64,000 nucleotides of DNA from contig NZ_JAMGBG010000025.1 of NCBI RefSeq assembly GCF_023516595.1, positions 1 to 64,000 on the forward strand, in the 5' to 3' direction. Position 1 is the stretch's first letter, and every line of letters begins with the position of its first letter. The translations under genes were made by a program, and so were the position numbers. The stretch is from Streptomyces neyagawaensis (GTDB lineage: Bacteria; Actinomycetota; Actinomycetes; Streptomycetales; Streptomycetaceae). The notes beneath the pieces were generated by a model that saw nothing but the letters and a program-made list of their open reading frames with translations, ran no database searches and had not been told where the DNA came from. Of the stretch, positions 50,529 through 58,935 are shown in pieces.

Positions 50529-50798
50529 GTGACCCTTCGCCATCTCAGGTCGTGGCTGGCCGGAGCCGCGGCCCCGCTCACTGCGCCGGTCTGCGTACAG
50601 GGCCCGGCGTCGGCGGCTGACGGCCGCCCCTGCACGAACCCGCTCAAGTCGATGGAGGGCGCCGATCCCTGGCTGGAGTCCTACGACGGCAACTACTACC
50701 TGGTCACGACGACGTTCACCGACGTCCTGGGCATGCGCAAGTCGCACACCCTCGCCGGCCTCGCGACCGCCCCCAGCGTGCAGATCTGGTCGGAATGA
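50529..50798 (+). pseudogene. 5' remnant of a second secreted GH43 gene
   Basis: The GTG-initiated frame has a signal peptide (TLRHLRSWLAGAAAPLTAPV...) and the N-terminal part of a GH43 enzyme: NPLKSMEGADPWLESYDGNY with the catalytic-base Asp, then YLVTTTF and MRKSHTLAGLATAPSVQIW. It stops after 89 residues, whereas these enzymes need about 300. No continuation is seen in any frame before the phosphatase gene. A GGAAGGGAAG ribosome site is still present. It is therefore a 3'-truncated gene. Confidence 0.8.
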
Positions 50799-51074
50799 CG
50801 TTCTCCATGGTCAGCGCGCTGCATGTCGCCACGTCATCGGGAGGCGGGCCGGTATGGGCGATGGGCAGGACCGCGTCGTCGTCGGTCTGCCCTACGCCGC
50901 CGGATCTTCCCACTGTGCGCGGCCAGGGCGGCCGACTCGGCGAAGTGCGGCTCTCCCTACGTTGCTTGCGGGCGCGCGGGCGACTGGGACGCCCGCGGCA
51001 GCATCCGTGTTCCTGCGTCGGGTCACCCGGTGAGGCGCGCCCCGGACGACCATGCGTGGCGGGATACTTCCCCC

Positions 51075-51725
51075 ATGAGCCTTTCCCCTGCCTCGCCGAT
51101 GCCGGGACGCGGGGGCGTGCACTTTCGCGTGCTCGTCGTCTGCACGGGCAACCTGCACCGCTCCCCACTGGCCGAGCGCCTGCTGACGGCCCGGCTCGCC
51201 GCGTCTCCAGGAACATCGGAGAGTTTCCGGGTGAGCAGCGCCGGCACCGCGGCCGTGGCTGGAACGCCCATGGACCCGGCGGCGGCAACCCTCCTCGTCG
51301 AGTTGGGCGGGGATCCCCGCGGCGCGCTCGCCCGCCGGCTGACCGCAGCACTGGTGGAGGACGCCGACCTGGTGCTGGGAGCTGCCACGGAGCACCGCGA
51401 GGCGGCCGTGCGACTGTCGCCGCTGTGGGCCTTGCAGCGGGCTTTCACCTTGCGTGAGTTCGGCCGGTTGCTGAGGCCGGAGGACGCCGCGGGTGCGACG
51501 GACCCTGTCGAGCGAGCCTCGGCGCTGGTCAGGGGCGCCGCGGCCCGGCGTGGAACTGACGGCAACGGTGCGGACGACGATGACGTGGCTGATCCCTACG
51601 GTGCCCCCATGCGGGTGGCCCGGGAGACCGCGGCACGCATCGCCGAGCCGGTGGAGCGGATCGCCGCAGCTGTACTGGGCCTTCCCCATGACGGTGAGCA
51701 CCTCACGCTCGAATCCCGAGCCTGA
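51075..51725 (+). CDS. Low-molecular-weight protein tyrosine phosphatase
   Basis: A 216-residue phosphatase. The P-loop VCTGNLHRS gives C-x5-R (Cys23, Arg29), and the general-acid loop is VADPYGAP near residue 175. The start ATG at 51075 is in good position after a short gap; an in-frame upstream extension is low-complexity. The protein is longer than the common 150-160 residues owing to an inserted segment before the DP loop. Wzb-type phosphatases regulate polysaccharide export with tyrosine kinases. It is the first gene of the exopolysaccharide region, but no BY-kinase (Wzc) gene is visible in the window. Confidence 0.87.
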   Translation: MSLSPASPMPGRGGVHFRVLVVCTGNLHRSPLAERLLTARLAASPGTSESFRVSSAGTAAVAGTPMDPAAATLLVELGGDPRGALARRLTAALVEDADLVLGAATEHREAAVRLSPLWALQRAFTLREFGRLLRPEDAAGATDPVERASALVRGAAARRGTDGNGADDDDVADPYGAPMRVARETAARIAEPVERIAAAVLGLPHDGEHLTLESRA

Positions 51726-51782
51726 GGGATCCCCGGGGTGGCAAGGCGACTGGGTGCCAAGAGCGAGGAACAAGCCGAGCGG

Positions 51783-53636
51783 TCAGTCACCACACTCCGG
51801 GTAGGGCCGCACCGTGGCCCGCAAGGGCCGCACCATCGGCTGACGCAGTAGCGACGGGGGACGGCTTGAGGGCCTCTCCAGCAGGCGCAACTCCAGGGAG
51901 CGGGTGGAACCTGCGGGCAGCTCCAGGTCAAGGGTGTAGACAGGGTGACTGTGCTCGGCAGCTTGGTTCACCATGACCGGTCGGCCGTCCAGAGCCGCCT
52001 TGGCCAGCCTCGCCCCCTTACTCGCGTAGTACGAAACCAGCAGACGGTTGTCGCCGGGCCGTGTCCGGTAGGAAGGGGCATCCACTCGCTGGGTGACATA
52101 CAGGGGGAGTCCCGAGGCCGGTGCTCTGTTGGTGAGGTCCACGGTCACGGTGACCTCACGACCGGCCGCGACACACCGGCCAGGAGCCCACTCCAGACGC
52201 CGGTCCAGGTAGTAGTCCAGCTTGGTGCCGGCCGCGTTGTTGACGACCAGTCCGGCGAACGGGTCGGCGGTGTCGGGCAGGGTACCGCCGAACGGGCGTC
52301 GCCGGATTTCACGCTGCTCAGAGGGGTGGGCGCTCCACATCTTGACCCGTCCCGACCTCAGCTGCCCGTTGAGGGCGGCGAACAACGCGGGCTGTCGCGG
52401 CGGATCGTTCGCGACCCCCAGCAGCCTCGCCGCGACGGCGCGAGCCACGTTGAGGAAGAAAGCCTTGCGCTCCCGAGTGTCCGGGTAGGCCGCGTAGCTG
52501 CTGCGCTCGGTGAGATCCACGACATTGGCAGCGGTGACCGCGGTGCCGTCGGGCAGACGGGCGGGGCCGGATGCGGTGAGCAGCCCTGCCAGAGCACTGG
52601 GATCGAGGGCGAAGGCTCCGTCCGCCTTCTGACCTGTGTGATCCTCCCATGCGGCCGTCCAGATGCGGGCGGCGTACGGGAAGTGCGGGCTGAGGTTGGA
52701 GTTGACCCAGGTACTAGTGGGGGCGTTGTGCCCGTGCGACGCGGCGTACTCGTCGCCCAGGTCGACTGCCGCGACGGCGTCCGCCATCTCGGTGTCGTTG
52801 CCGAAGTATTCGAACGCCAGGCGGCCCCGGTCCGCGCGGAGGACCGCGAACGCTCCGGGCAGCCCGCCGGTGCCACGCGCCTCGGCCGTGTTCTCGAACA
52901 CCACCACATACCGCCGTGGGCTCCGCTCTCCCAGCATGGACGGCAGCACACGCGTCGCCGCGGCGGCGTCGCCCGTGGCAGGGACGATCCGGTCGAGTTT
53001 CCGGGCAAGCTGGGCTCGGGCGCGGTCGACGGCGGGCAGCCAGGTATCGCTGGGCAACTCGTCGACCTCGCGACGCACATCGGAGGCGCTGCGCGAGGCC
53101 TGGTCGAGAGCCGGAGCAGCGCGGCGGAGCGCGGGGAGGCTCAGGTGACCACCGTCTTTTGCCGTGTCGGCGGTGAGTCGGGTGGCGATGTCCGCCAGCG
53201 GGGAGATCACCTCGCGGGTCAACCGCTCAGCAGCCTCCGCGGCCCCGCGCACGGTGCGAACGGGACCACCGAGTACAGGCACGTGCGCGGCCGAGTACCA
53301 GGCCGGACCGGTGGTGAGACCGTGTGCTCGCGCAGCGTGTGCGGCTGCCGCGCGTACGGCGGCGTCGGTCTTCTGCTTCACCGGTACGGCACTTGCCGTG
53401 GACCCGTCCGCAAGGGGACCTGCTGCGATCTGTTGCCGCAGCGAGTTCAAGGCCCGTTGAGAGGCCAGCAGCTCGTCATGAGCGAGCAGGCCGGTGACAG
53501 CGATCCACCCGGCGCCGGCCAGAGGCAGGCCCGTGAGGACGGCCACGAGCAGCCTGGCACGACGGTGACGGACCCATCGGACCAGGCTGTCGGCGTTGTA
53601 CGGTTCGGTGGACTTCCGGAGGTGCGGCATTCGCAT
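51783..53636 (-). CDS. DUF4012 membrane-anchored extracellular protein
   Basis: A 617-residue protein with a cytoplasmic basic N-terminus, one membrane helix (about 30-52, RLLVAVLTGLPLAGAGWIAV) and a large extracellular part that matches DUF4012 (about 250-530; RYVVVFENTAEARGTGGLPG...FAVLRADRG). Proteins of this family lie in many actinobacterial exopolysaccharide loci; the biochemical role is unknown, and similarity to LytR-CpsA-Psr-like proteins has been suggested but I cannot show it here. The upstream gene on the same strand ends 14 bases before it, so the two form an operon. Confidence 0.8.
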   Translation of the reverse strand: MRMPHLRKSTEPYNADSLVRWVRHRRARLLVAVLTGLPLAGAGWIAVTGLLAHDELLASQRALNSLRQQIAAGPLADGSTASAVPVKQKTDAAVRAAAAHAARAHGLTTGPAWYSAAHVPVLGGPVRTVRGAAEAAERLTREVISPLADIATRLTADTAKDGGHLSLPALRRAAPALDQASRSASDVRREVDELPSDTWLPAVDRARAQLARKLDRIVPATGDAAAATRVLPSMLGERSPRRYVVVFENTAEARGTGGLPGAFAVLRADRGRLAFEYFGNDTEMADAVAAVDLGDEYAASHGHNAPTSTWVNSNLSPHFPYAARIWTAAWEDHTGQKADGAFALDPSALAGLLTASGPARLPDGTAVTAANVVDLTERSSYAAYPDTRERKAFFLNVARAVAARLLGVANDPPRQPALFAALNGQLRSGRVKMWSAHPSEQREIRRRPFGGTLPDTADPFAGLVVNNAAGTKLDYYLDRRLEWAPGRCVAAGREVTVTVDLTNRAPASGLPLYVTQRVDAPSYRTRPGDNRLLVSYYASKGARLAKAALDGRPVMVNQAAEHSHPVYTLDLELPAGSTRSLELRLLERPSSRPPSLLRQPMVRPLRATVRPYPECGD

Positions 53637-53649
53637 GCTGCAGGCCGGC

Positions 53650-54465
53650 TCAGCCCTGTTCGGTGCGAGTGTGACGGCGCCGTACGACCGTGACCGCCTT
53701 GACGGCGATGGCTGCCAGCCCGGCAGCCCCACCCACCAGCGCCCAGTTCGTACCCGACCCGGTACCCGCCGGCACCGTGCCGCCACTCACGTGACTGGTC
53801 GCGTCGTAGCCGACCAGAGCCTGCTGACTCGTCGTCCCGACGGAGCCGGGCTGCTCCCCGGCGGCACCGGTTCTCAGGGCGAGGGTCTTTCCGTGGCCGG
53901 CGACCTTGACGGTGCCGGGCCAACCTTCGGCGTCGCCCTCCAAGGCGGGGCTCGCCCCGTCCGCGCTACCCTCCCAAGGGCCGTGCCCGTTCCCGTACTC
54001 GTTCCCGGCTCCGTTCTTCGCGGTCACCGTCAGGGGCGCGGAGACGCTTCCCGACTCCTCGCCGGTGAGCGTGAACAGGTAGGGCCCGGGAGGAGTCTTC
54101 TTGGGCACCTGGAAGCACCCGGACACCGTGCCCATCGCGTTGGCCCGGTAGGTCGCGTCCCGCCCCTTGCACTTGTCCCCGCCGCCTTCACCGTCCCCGC
54201 TGCGGGACGATCCGCTGAGGGCGGTCGAGAACTGCGGGACGAGCGCTGCGGTGACCACCTCGCGGGGCTCGAACCCCTCTGCGACGAAGTAGATCACCCC
54301 ACCCGCGGGCACCGTGGCAGTGCTCAACTCGGGCGGGTAGGGCTGGTAGACACTCGTGGGCGCGTCGGCATACGCGGCCTGCGCGGTCGCCAGCGGTACG
54401 ACGGCAACGAAAGTGGCGGCTGTGGCAGCCAGAGCAGCCCGCCACGGCGAGGACTTGATCATCAT
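53650..54465 (-). CDS. Secreted or surface-anchored protein of unknown function
   Basis: A 271-residue protein with a Sec signal peptide (MMIKSSPWRAALAATAATFV..., cleavage near AQAAYA), a Gly/Ser-rich middle containing a Cys pair (GDKCKG and SGCFQVP) and a C-terminal membrane helix (about 238-258) followed by RRRHTR. The layout signal-domain-helix-basic tail suggests attachment to the cell surface; there is no LPXTG. The fold around VPAGGVIYFVAEGFEPREVV resembles bacterial Ig-like or adhesion domains. It is coupled to the DUF4012 gene and may work with it. No enzymatic motif is seen. Confidence 0.7.
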   Translation of the reverse strand: MMIKSSPWRAALAATAATFVAVVPLATAQAAYADAPTSVYQPYPPELSTATVPAGGVIYFVAEGFEPREVVTAALVPQFSTALSGSSRSGDGEGGGDKCKGRDATYRANAMGTVSGCFQVPKKTPPGPYLFTLTGEESGSVSAPLTVTAKNGAGNEYGNGHGPWEGSADGASPALEGDAEGWPGTVKVAGHGKTLALRTGAAGEQPGSVGTTSQQALVGYDATSHVSGGTVPAGTGSGTNWALVGGAAGLAAIAVKAVTVVRRRHTRTEQG

Positions 54466-54604
54466 GCACCAATCTCCCAGCTGATCTGATGTCCGGATGG
54501 CGGCGCCGCCAACAAATACAAACATCCTTCTCTATCCCTACATACACACCTGAATTAGCGCGCGACGCCTCAAGTTCCCCCCAATGGCGCACTCCCAAGA
54601 TCCA

Positions 54605-54623
54605 CGCGGCCACACCGGCCGCG
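54605..54623 (-). terminator. Hairpin after the sugar transferase gene
   Basis: CGCGGCC (54605-54611) pairs with GGCCGCG (54617-54623) over a 5-base loop, 23 bases past the stop codon of the sugar transferase gene. Confidence 0.6.
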
Positions 54624-54646
54624 GGGGCGGCTCGGCGCCGACGGCG

Positions 54647-55306
54647 TCAGTACGCACCCTCGCCGCGCAGTACGACGGGCAGCGTCCTCGCAAGGATGAC
54701 CAGGTCCTTCCGGATCGACCAGGTGTCGACGTATTCCAGGTCCAGGCGCAGGGCGTCCTCCCATGCGAGGTCGGACCGGCCGCTGATCTGCCACAAGCCG
54801 GTGAGCCCCGGCCGGACCAGCAGGCGACGCCGCGCCTCCCCGGTGAAGTCCGAGTCCTCGACCGGCAACGGCCGAGGGCCGACCAACGACATGTGCCCCA
54901 TCAGCACGTTGAGCAGTTGCGGCAGCTCGTCCAGGGAGTAGCGACGCAGCCAACGCCCCACAGGGGTGACACGGGGGTCCTCGCGAATCTTGAACAGCCG
55001 CCCGTCGGCTTCGTTTCGGTCGGCCAGCGCCACCCGCAATCCCTCGGAGCCGACCTGCATGGTGCGCAGCTTGAGGAGCTTGAACTCCTTGCCGCACCAA
55101 CCCGTGCGCCGCTGACGGAACAGTGCGGGCCCCGGAGTGTCTGCCCTCACGGCGACGACGGCCGCGAGGAGCACCGGCGCCGCCAACACGAGCAGCGCTA
55201 CGGCCCCCACCATGTCGATGGTCCGTTTGGCCGCCCGCCCCGCCCGTCGCCGCAGGCGGTACACGTTTGACCGGCGGCGAGCCGTCTCCGCAGCGGGTGC
55301 CGACAT
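54647..55306 (-). CDS. Polyprenyl-phosphate sugar-1-phosphate transferase (priming glycosyltransferase)
   Basis: A 219-residue Bac_transf protein containing only the catalytic half of the WbaP/WcaJ family: one membrane segment (about 30-55), then FKLLKLRTMQVGSEG, SLDELPQLLNVLMGHMSLVG, GPRPLP and RPGLTGLWQISGRSDL. It should start each repeat unit of the exopolysaccharide by moving a sugar-1-phosphate to undecaprenyl phosphate. The start ATG after AAGGGG is preferred to longer in-frame starts. It is divergent from the UDP-glucuronate decarboxylase-like gene across a 191-base AT-rich promoter region. Confidence 0.92.
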   Translation of the reverse strand: MSAPAAETARRRSNVYRLRRRAGRAAKRTIDMVGAVALLVLAAPVLLAAVVAVRADTPGPALFRQRRTGWCGKEFKLLKLRTMQVGSEGLRVALADRNEADGRLFKIREDPRVTPVGRWLRRYSLDELPQLLNVLMGHMSLVGPRPLPVEDSDFTGEARRRLLVRPGLTGLWQISGRSDLAWEDALRLDLEYVDTWSIRKDLVILARTLPVVLRGEGAY

Positions 55307-55497
55307 TCCGCGCCCCTTCTCCTGGTGCGACAGACGAGTGAAAGGTGCTCCACCGCGAGGTGTTTCCACGCACTTGTCGTCACATTTAGCTCGCGCCTGG
55401 CCAATAAATAGAAACACGGCATATGCCCAATTTTCGGCAATGACACTGCGGGTTGCCCCGTCCACCAGCTCGGGCAGGGCCTACCGAGAGGAACTCC

Positions 55498-56499
55498 ATG
55501 CGAGCGGTAGTGACGGGTGGCGCCGGGTTCGTCGGCTCCCACCTGTGTGAGCGACTGCTCCACGCGGGCCACGACGTGGTCTGCGTGGACAACTTCATGA
55601 CATCCAGCGCCGACAACATCGAACATCTCATGGGCGAGCGACACTTCCGGTTCTGCCGCTGGGACGTCACTCAGGGGCTGGAGGTGCCGGGGCCGGTGGA
55701 CGCTGTCCTCCACCTGGCCTCGCCCGCCTCGCCCGCGGACTACCTGAGACTGCCCCTGGAGACACTCCGGGTGGGCTCGGCCGGAACCTGGCACGCCCTG
55801 GACCTTGCCGCCGCGAAGCATGCTCGGTTCCTGCTGACCTCCACCTCCGAGTCGTACGGCGACCCCCTGATCCACCCTCAGCCAGAGGACTACTGGGGCC
55901 ATGTCAACCCGGTCGGTCCGCGGTCGGTGTACGACGAAGCGAAACGCTTCGGCGAGGCACTGACCATGGCGTACCGCAGGAGCCGCGGCGTCGACGCCAA
56001 GATCGTGCGCATCTTCAACACCTTCGGCCCGCGGATGCGCCTGGACGACGGCCGGGCCATCCCCACCTTCATTCGCCAGGCGCTGCGCGGAGAGCCGATC
56101 ACCGTCACCGGCGACGGGAGTCAGACCCGATCCCTGTGTTATGTCGATGATGTGGTCGACGGGTTGATGCGGATGCTCGCCAGCAGCCACGGAGGGCCGG
56201 TCAACCTGGGCAATCCACACGAGCTCTCCATGCTCGAACTGGCCCAGTGGATCAGCAAACTCACCCGGTCCAGCTCCGAGGTCACACTGGTCCCCCGTCC
56301 CGAGGACGATCCGGAAAAGCGGCGCCCGGACATCACCTTGGCCCGCGACCTCCTGGGATGGGAGCCCACGACCCCGGTGGAGCGCGGCCTGTGCGACACC
56401 ATCACCGACTTCCGACGCCGTCTGCCCTTCTCCGAGTTCGCCGAGCGCGACAACCGACCCGCCGCACTCCCGCTGAGCACCGAAGCCGCTTCCTCATGA
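55498..56499 (+). CDS. UDP-glucuronate decarboxylase-like NAD-dependent epimerase/dehydratase
   Basis: A 333-residue short-chain-dehydrogenase enzyme with the nucleotide motif TGGAGFVGSH (6-15) and the YxxxK pair in YDEAK (Tyr145, Lys149). HLASPASPADY and STSESYGDP are characteristic of UDP-xylose synthases, so it probably converts UDP-glucuronate to UDP-xylose for the polysaccharide; a related 4,6-dehydratase is less likely. The ribosome site is GAGAGGA. It is the first gene of a six-gene plus-strand operon in which almost every junction overlaps by four bases. Confidence 0.87.
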   Translation: MRAVVTGGAGFVGSHLCERLLHAGHDVVCVDNFMTSSADNIEHLMGERHFRFCRWDVTQGLEVPGPVDAVLHLASPASPADYLRLPLETLRVGSAGTWHALDLAAAKHARFLLTSTSESYGDPLIHPQPEDYWGHVNPVGPRSVYDEAKRFGEALTMAYRRSRGVDAKIVRIFNTFGPRMRLDDGRAIPTFIRQALRGEPITVTGDGSQTRSLCYVDDVVDGLMRMLASSHGGPVNLGNPHELSMLELAQWISKLTRSSSEVTLVPRPEDDPEKRRPDITLARDLLGWEPTTPVERGLCDTITDFRRRLPFSEFAERDNRPAALPLSTEAASS

Positions 56500-57449
56500 C
56501 CGCCCCACCAAGCTCACGAACGACAGGACCGACGTCGCCCGCTCCCGTGGTCGAGTGCCTGGGGGTGCCCATCACCGCGCACACCCGCGAGAGCGCGGCC
56601 CGTCACGTCGTGCGCCTCGCCCGTCGGATTCACGCGGCACGCCATGGGGACACCGGCGGACCGGACGCCCTCGGTGTCCCTCTTGGCAGCGATGTCCATC
56701 TGTCCAACGCGTACACGCTCGCCCTCGCGGACCGGGACCCCGAGCTGCACGGCATCCTGCGCTCGGCCTCTCTCAACCTCCCCGACGGACAGCCGGTCGT
56801 ATGGGCCAACCAACTGCTCCACCGTGGTGCCACCCTGCCGAGCACCCGCGTCTACGGCCCCGACCTCCTGCTGGACGTCTTCGCCCTGACCCAGCACACC
56901 GAACTGAACCACTACCTGCTGGGCTCCACGCCCCAGGTGCTGGACGCGCTGCACCGGGAACTGCGACAGCGTTGTCCGGGGACACGGATCGTCGGCACCA
57001 GTTCCCCACCCTTCAGGCCGTTGTCCCCCCAGGAACTGCGCCAGCAGGTGGAGGACATTCGTTCCGTCGCAGCGGACATCGTCTGGGTGGGACTCGGCAC
57101 CCCCAAGCAGGACCGCTGGGCCGCCGACCTGTGTGCCGCACTTCCCGTGGTGGCCGTGGCCGTGGGCGCCGCCTTCGACTTCATCGCCGGTGCCAAGCGG
57201 CAGGCACCGCCCTGGATGCAGCGCAACGGAATGGAATGGCTCTTCCGCCTGGGATGCGAGCCACGCCGGCTGTGGCGGCGGTACCTGTTCGGCAACGCGC
57301 GTTTCTTACGCGGCGTGGTACGCCAAGCGAGCCGCCCCCTGCGCACCGCCGACGGTGCGGTGCGCCCCGCGGCCGATGGCCTGAATTCGGGCCAACTCGT
57401 CGGCGAAATCCAGGAAACCCCCGGCAGGATTCATAAGGTACGGCCATGA
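56496..57449 (+). CDS. WecG/TagA/CpsF-family glycosyltransferase, with a TTA codon
   Basis: A 317-residue GT26-type enzyme. Family marks are SLNLPDGQPVVW, the Asp near the start of that motif, VGLGTPKQDRW and VAVGAAFDFIAGAKRQAP. It transfers a sugar (ManNAc or similar) to the lipid-linked primer and normally acts just after the priming transferase. The start overlaps the previous stop by ATGA. Codon 271 is TTA (57306-57308), so synthesis of this early step may depend on the bldA tRNA, tying polysaccharide production to development. Confidence 0.9.
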   Translation: MTAPPSSRTTGPTSPAPVVECLGVPITAHTRESAARHVVRLARRIHAARHGDTGGPDALGVPLGSDVHLSNAYTLALADRDPELHGILRSASLNLPDGQPVVWANQLLHRGATLPSTRVYGPDLLLDVFALTQHTELNHYLLGSTPQVLDALHRELRQRCPGTRIVGTSSPPFRPLSPQELRQQVEDIRSVAADIVWVGLGTPKQDRWAADLCAALPVVAVAVGAAFDFIAGAKRQAPPWMQRNGMEWLFRLGCEPRRLWRRYLFGNARFLRGVVRQASRPLRTADGAVRPAADGLNSGQLVGEIQETPGRIHKVRP

Positions 57450-58264
57450 CGATCGCTGCGGGGAAACCCTCGATGGGGGAATTGCAGGAGCGCGAGCACG
57501 GCGTCGGACACGACTACGCTAAGGGCTCCCCACACATTCGCCATCACACGGTCCGGGACCGGCTGATCGGAGATCTGCACGCCCTGGTCCACGAGGTCAT
57601 CGACCGGAACGGGCAGTGCCGCGTTGTCGAACTCGGCGCGGGACACGGCACCTTCACCGATCATCTCTTGGCCGCGGGTGCCCAGATCACGGTGACGGAG
57701 ATGAGCGAGCCGAGCGCGCACCTCCTTCGGCACCGCTTCCAGCACAACCCGAACGTCACCGTGATCCACGACAAGGACGGCACCGCCGCCTGCACGGCCG
57801 GGCCATTCGACGCCGTGGTGTGCATCTCCGTGCTGCACCACATCCCGGACTATCTAACCACCGTGAAACAACTGGTCGAGAACACCGTTCCCGGCGGTGC
57901 GTTCTTCAGCGCTCAGGATCCCCTGTGGTACCCCCGCCGGTCCCCGCTGTCCCTGGGTCTGGATCGCGGTGCGTACTTCCTCTGGCGACTCGGCCAGGGC
58001 CATCTGCGCCGTGGCATCGCCACTCGTCTGCGCCGGATTCGTGGCGTCTACGACGACATGAACGAGGCCGACATGGTCGAATATCACGTCGTTCGAAACG
58101 GCGTCGACGAGGAGGCCCTGCAGGGCCTCCTCGCACCGGCCTTCGCGAAGCTGGAGGTCCAGCGCTACTGGTCCACCCAGTCAGGATTCATGCAGGCCGT
58201 GGGAGAACGGGTCTGCCCGCCATCGACCTTCAGCCTCGTAGCCAGGGAGCGCCGAAGCGCATGA
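57446..58264 (+). CDS. Class I SAM-dependent methyltransferase
   Basis: A 272-residue methyltransferase with motif I VVELGAGHGTFTDHLL (about 60-75), an acidic motif II (TVTEMSEPSA) and VVCISVLHHIPD. It probably methylates a sugar or a lipid-linked intermediate of the exopolysaccharide. It overlaps both neighbours by ATGA in the operon. The target is not known. Confidence 0.87.
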   Translation: MTIAAGKPSMGELQEREHGVGHDYAKGSPHIRHHTVRDRLIGDLHALVHEVIDRNGQCRVVELGAGHGTFTDHLLAAGAQITVTEMSEPSAHLLRHRFQHNPNVTVIHDKDGTAACTAGPFDAVVCISVLHHIPDYLTTVKQLVENTVPGGAFFSAQDPLWYPRRSPLSLGLDRGAYFLWRLGQGHLRRGIATRLRRIRGVYDDMNEADMVEYHVVRNGVDEEALQGLLAPAFAKLEVQRYWSTQSGFMQAVGERVCPPSTFSLVARERRSA

Positions 58265-58935
58265 CAATGGTGCACCTGACCCGGCGGATCAAGCTGAAGG
58301 CCATGGAAACCGTCGTTCCGTGGGTGACCCGGATGCACCCGGGAGACGATCTGGAACGGTTCGGCAGTACCTATGGCGGATGGTGGGTCCCCACCGATCT
58401 GATCACCGAGGACTCCGTCGTCTACGCGGCGGGCGTCGGCGAGGACGCCACGTTCGATCTGGCTCTCGTCCATCGCTTCGGATGTGAGCTCCGGGCCATG
58501 GATCCCATTCCCCGTTCAATCGCGTTCGCCAGTGGGATCAGCGAGCCGCACTGGAACTTCCTGCCCTTCGGGTTGTGGGAAGAGGACGCAATGCTGCACT
58601 TTCACCCTCCTGCCAATCCCGCCCACGTGTCTCACTCCGCAACCGAAGTCCGCGGCCGCGGACGGGGCTTCGAGGCCCAGTGCCACACACTGAGCACTCT
58701 TATGAGAAAGCTGGGGCACCAGCGGGTCGACCTGCTGAAGATGGACATCGAAGGAGCCGAGGACCCAGTGCTCGACCGGATGCTGGCCGAGGGCACACTG
58801 CCGCGCGTTCTGTGCATCGAATTCGACACGCCACAAAGCCCCTGGGCCCTGCGCCGACGGCTGCGCCGGCTGGAACATGCCGGATACGTGGTCCGTCGCG
58901 CGGAGGCGCGCAACTACACTCTGACCTCCGCCTGA
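58261..58935 (+). CDS. FkbM-family methyltransferase
   Basis: A 224-residue protein of the FkbM type, recognised by LLKMDIEGAEDPVLDRM near residue 160 and by an upstream VVYAAGVGEDATFDLALVHR that replaces the usual motif I glycine loop. FkbM enzymes O-methylate hydroxyl groups of sugars or polyketides. The start overlaps the previous stop by ATGA and its own stop overlaps the next start. It is likely to decorate the exopolysaccharide together with the preceding methyltransferase. Confidence 0.87.
   Translation: MTMVHLTRRIKLKAMETVVPWVTRMHPGDDLERFGSTYGGWWVPTDLITEDSVVYAAGVGEDATFDLALVHRFGCELRAMDPIPRSIAFASGISEPHWNFLPFGLWEEDAMLHFHPPANPAHVSHSATEVRGRGRGFEAQCHTLSTLMRKLGHQRVDLLKMDIEGAEDPVLDRMLAEGTLPRVLCIEFDTPQSPWALRRRLRRLEHAGYVVRRAEARNYTLTSA

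Noticed and set aside
54466-54646. Possible small gene between the surface protein and sugar transferase genes
   Set aside because: AT-richer stretch with a hairpin only; no frame with a ribosome site and sensible codon use.
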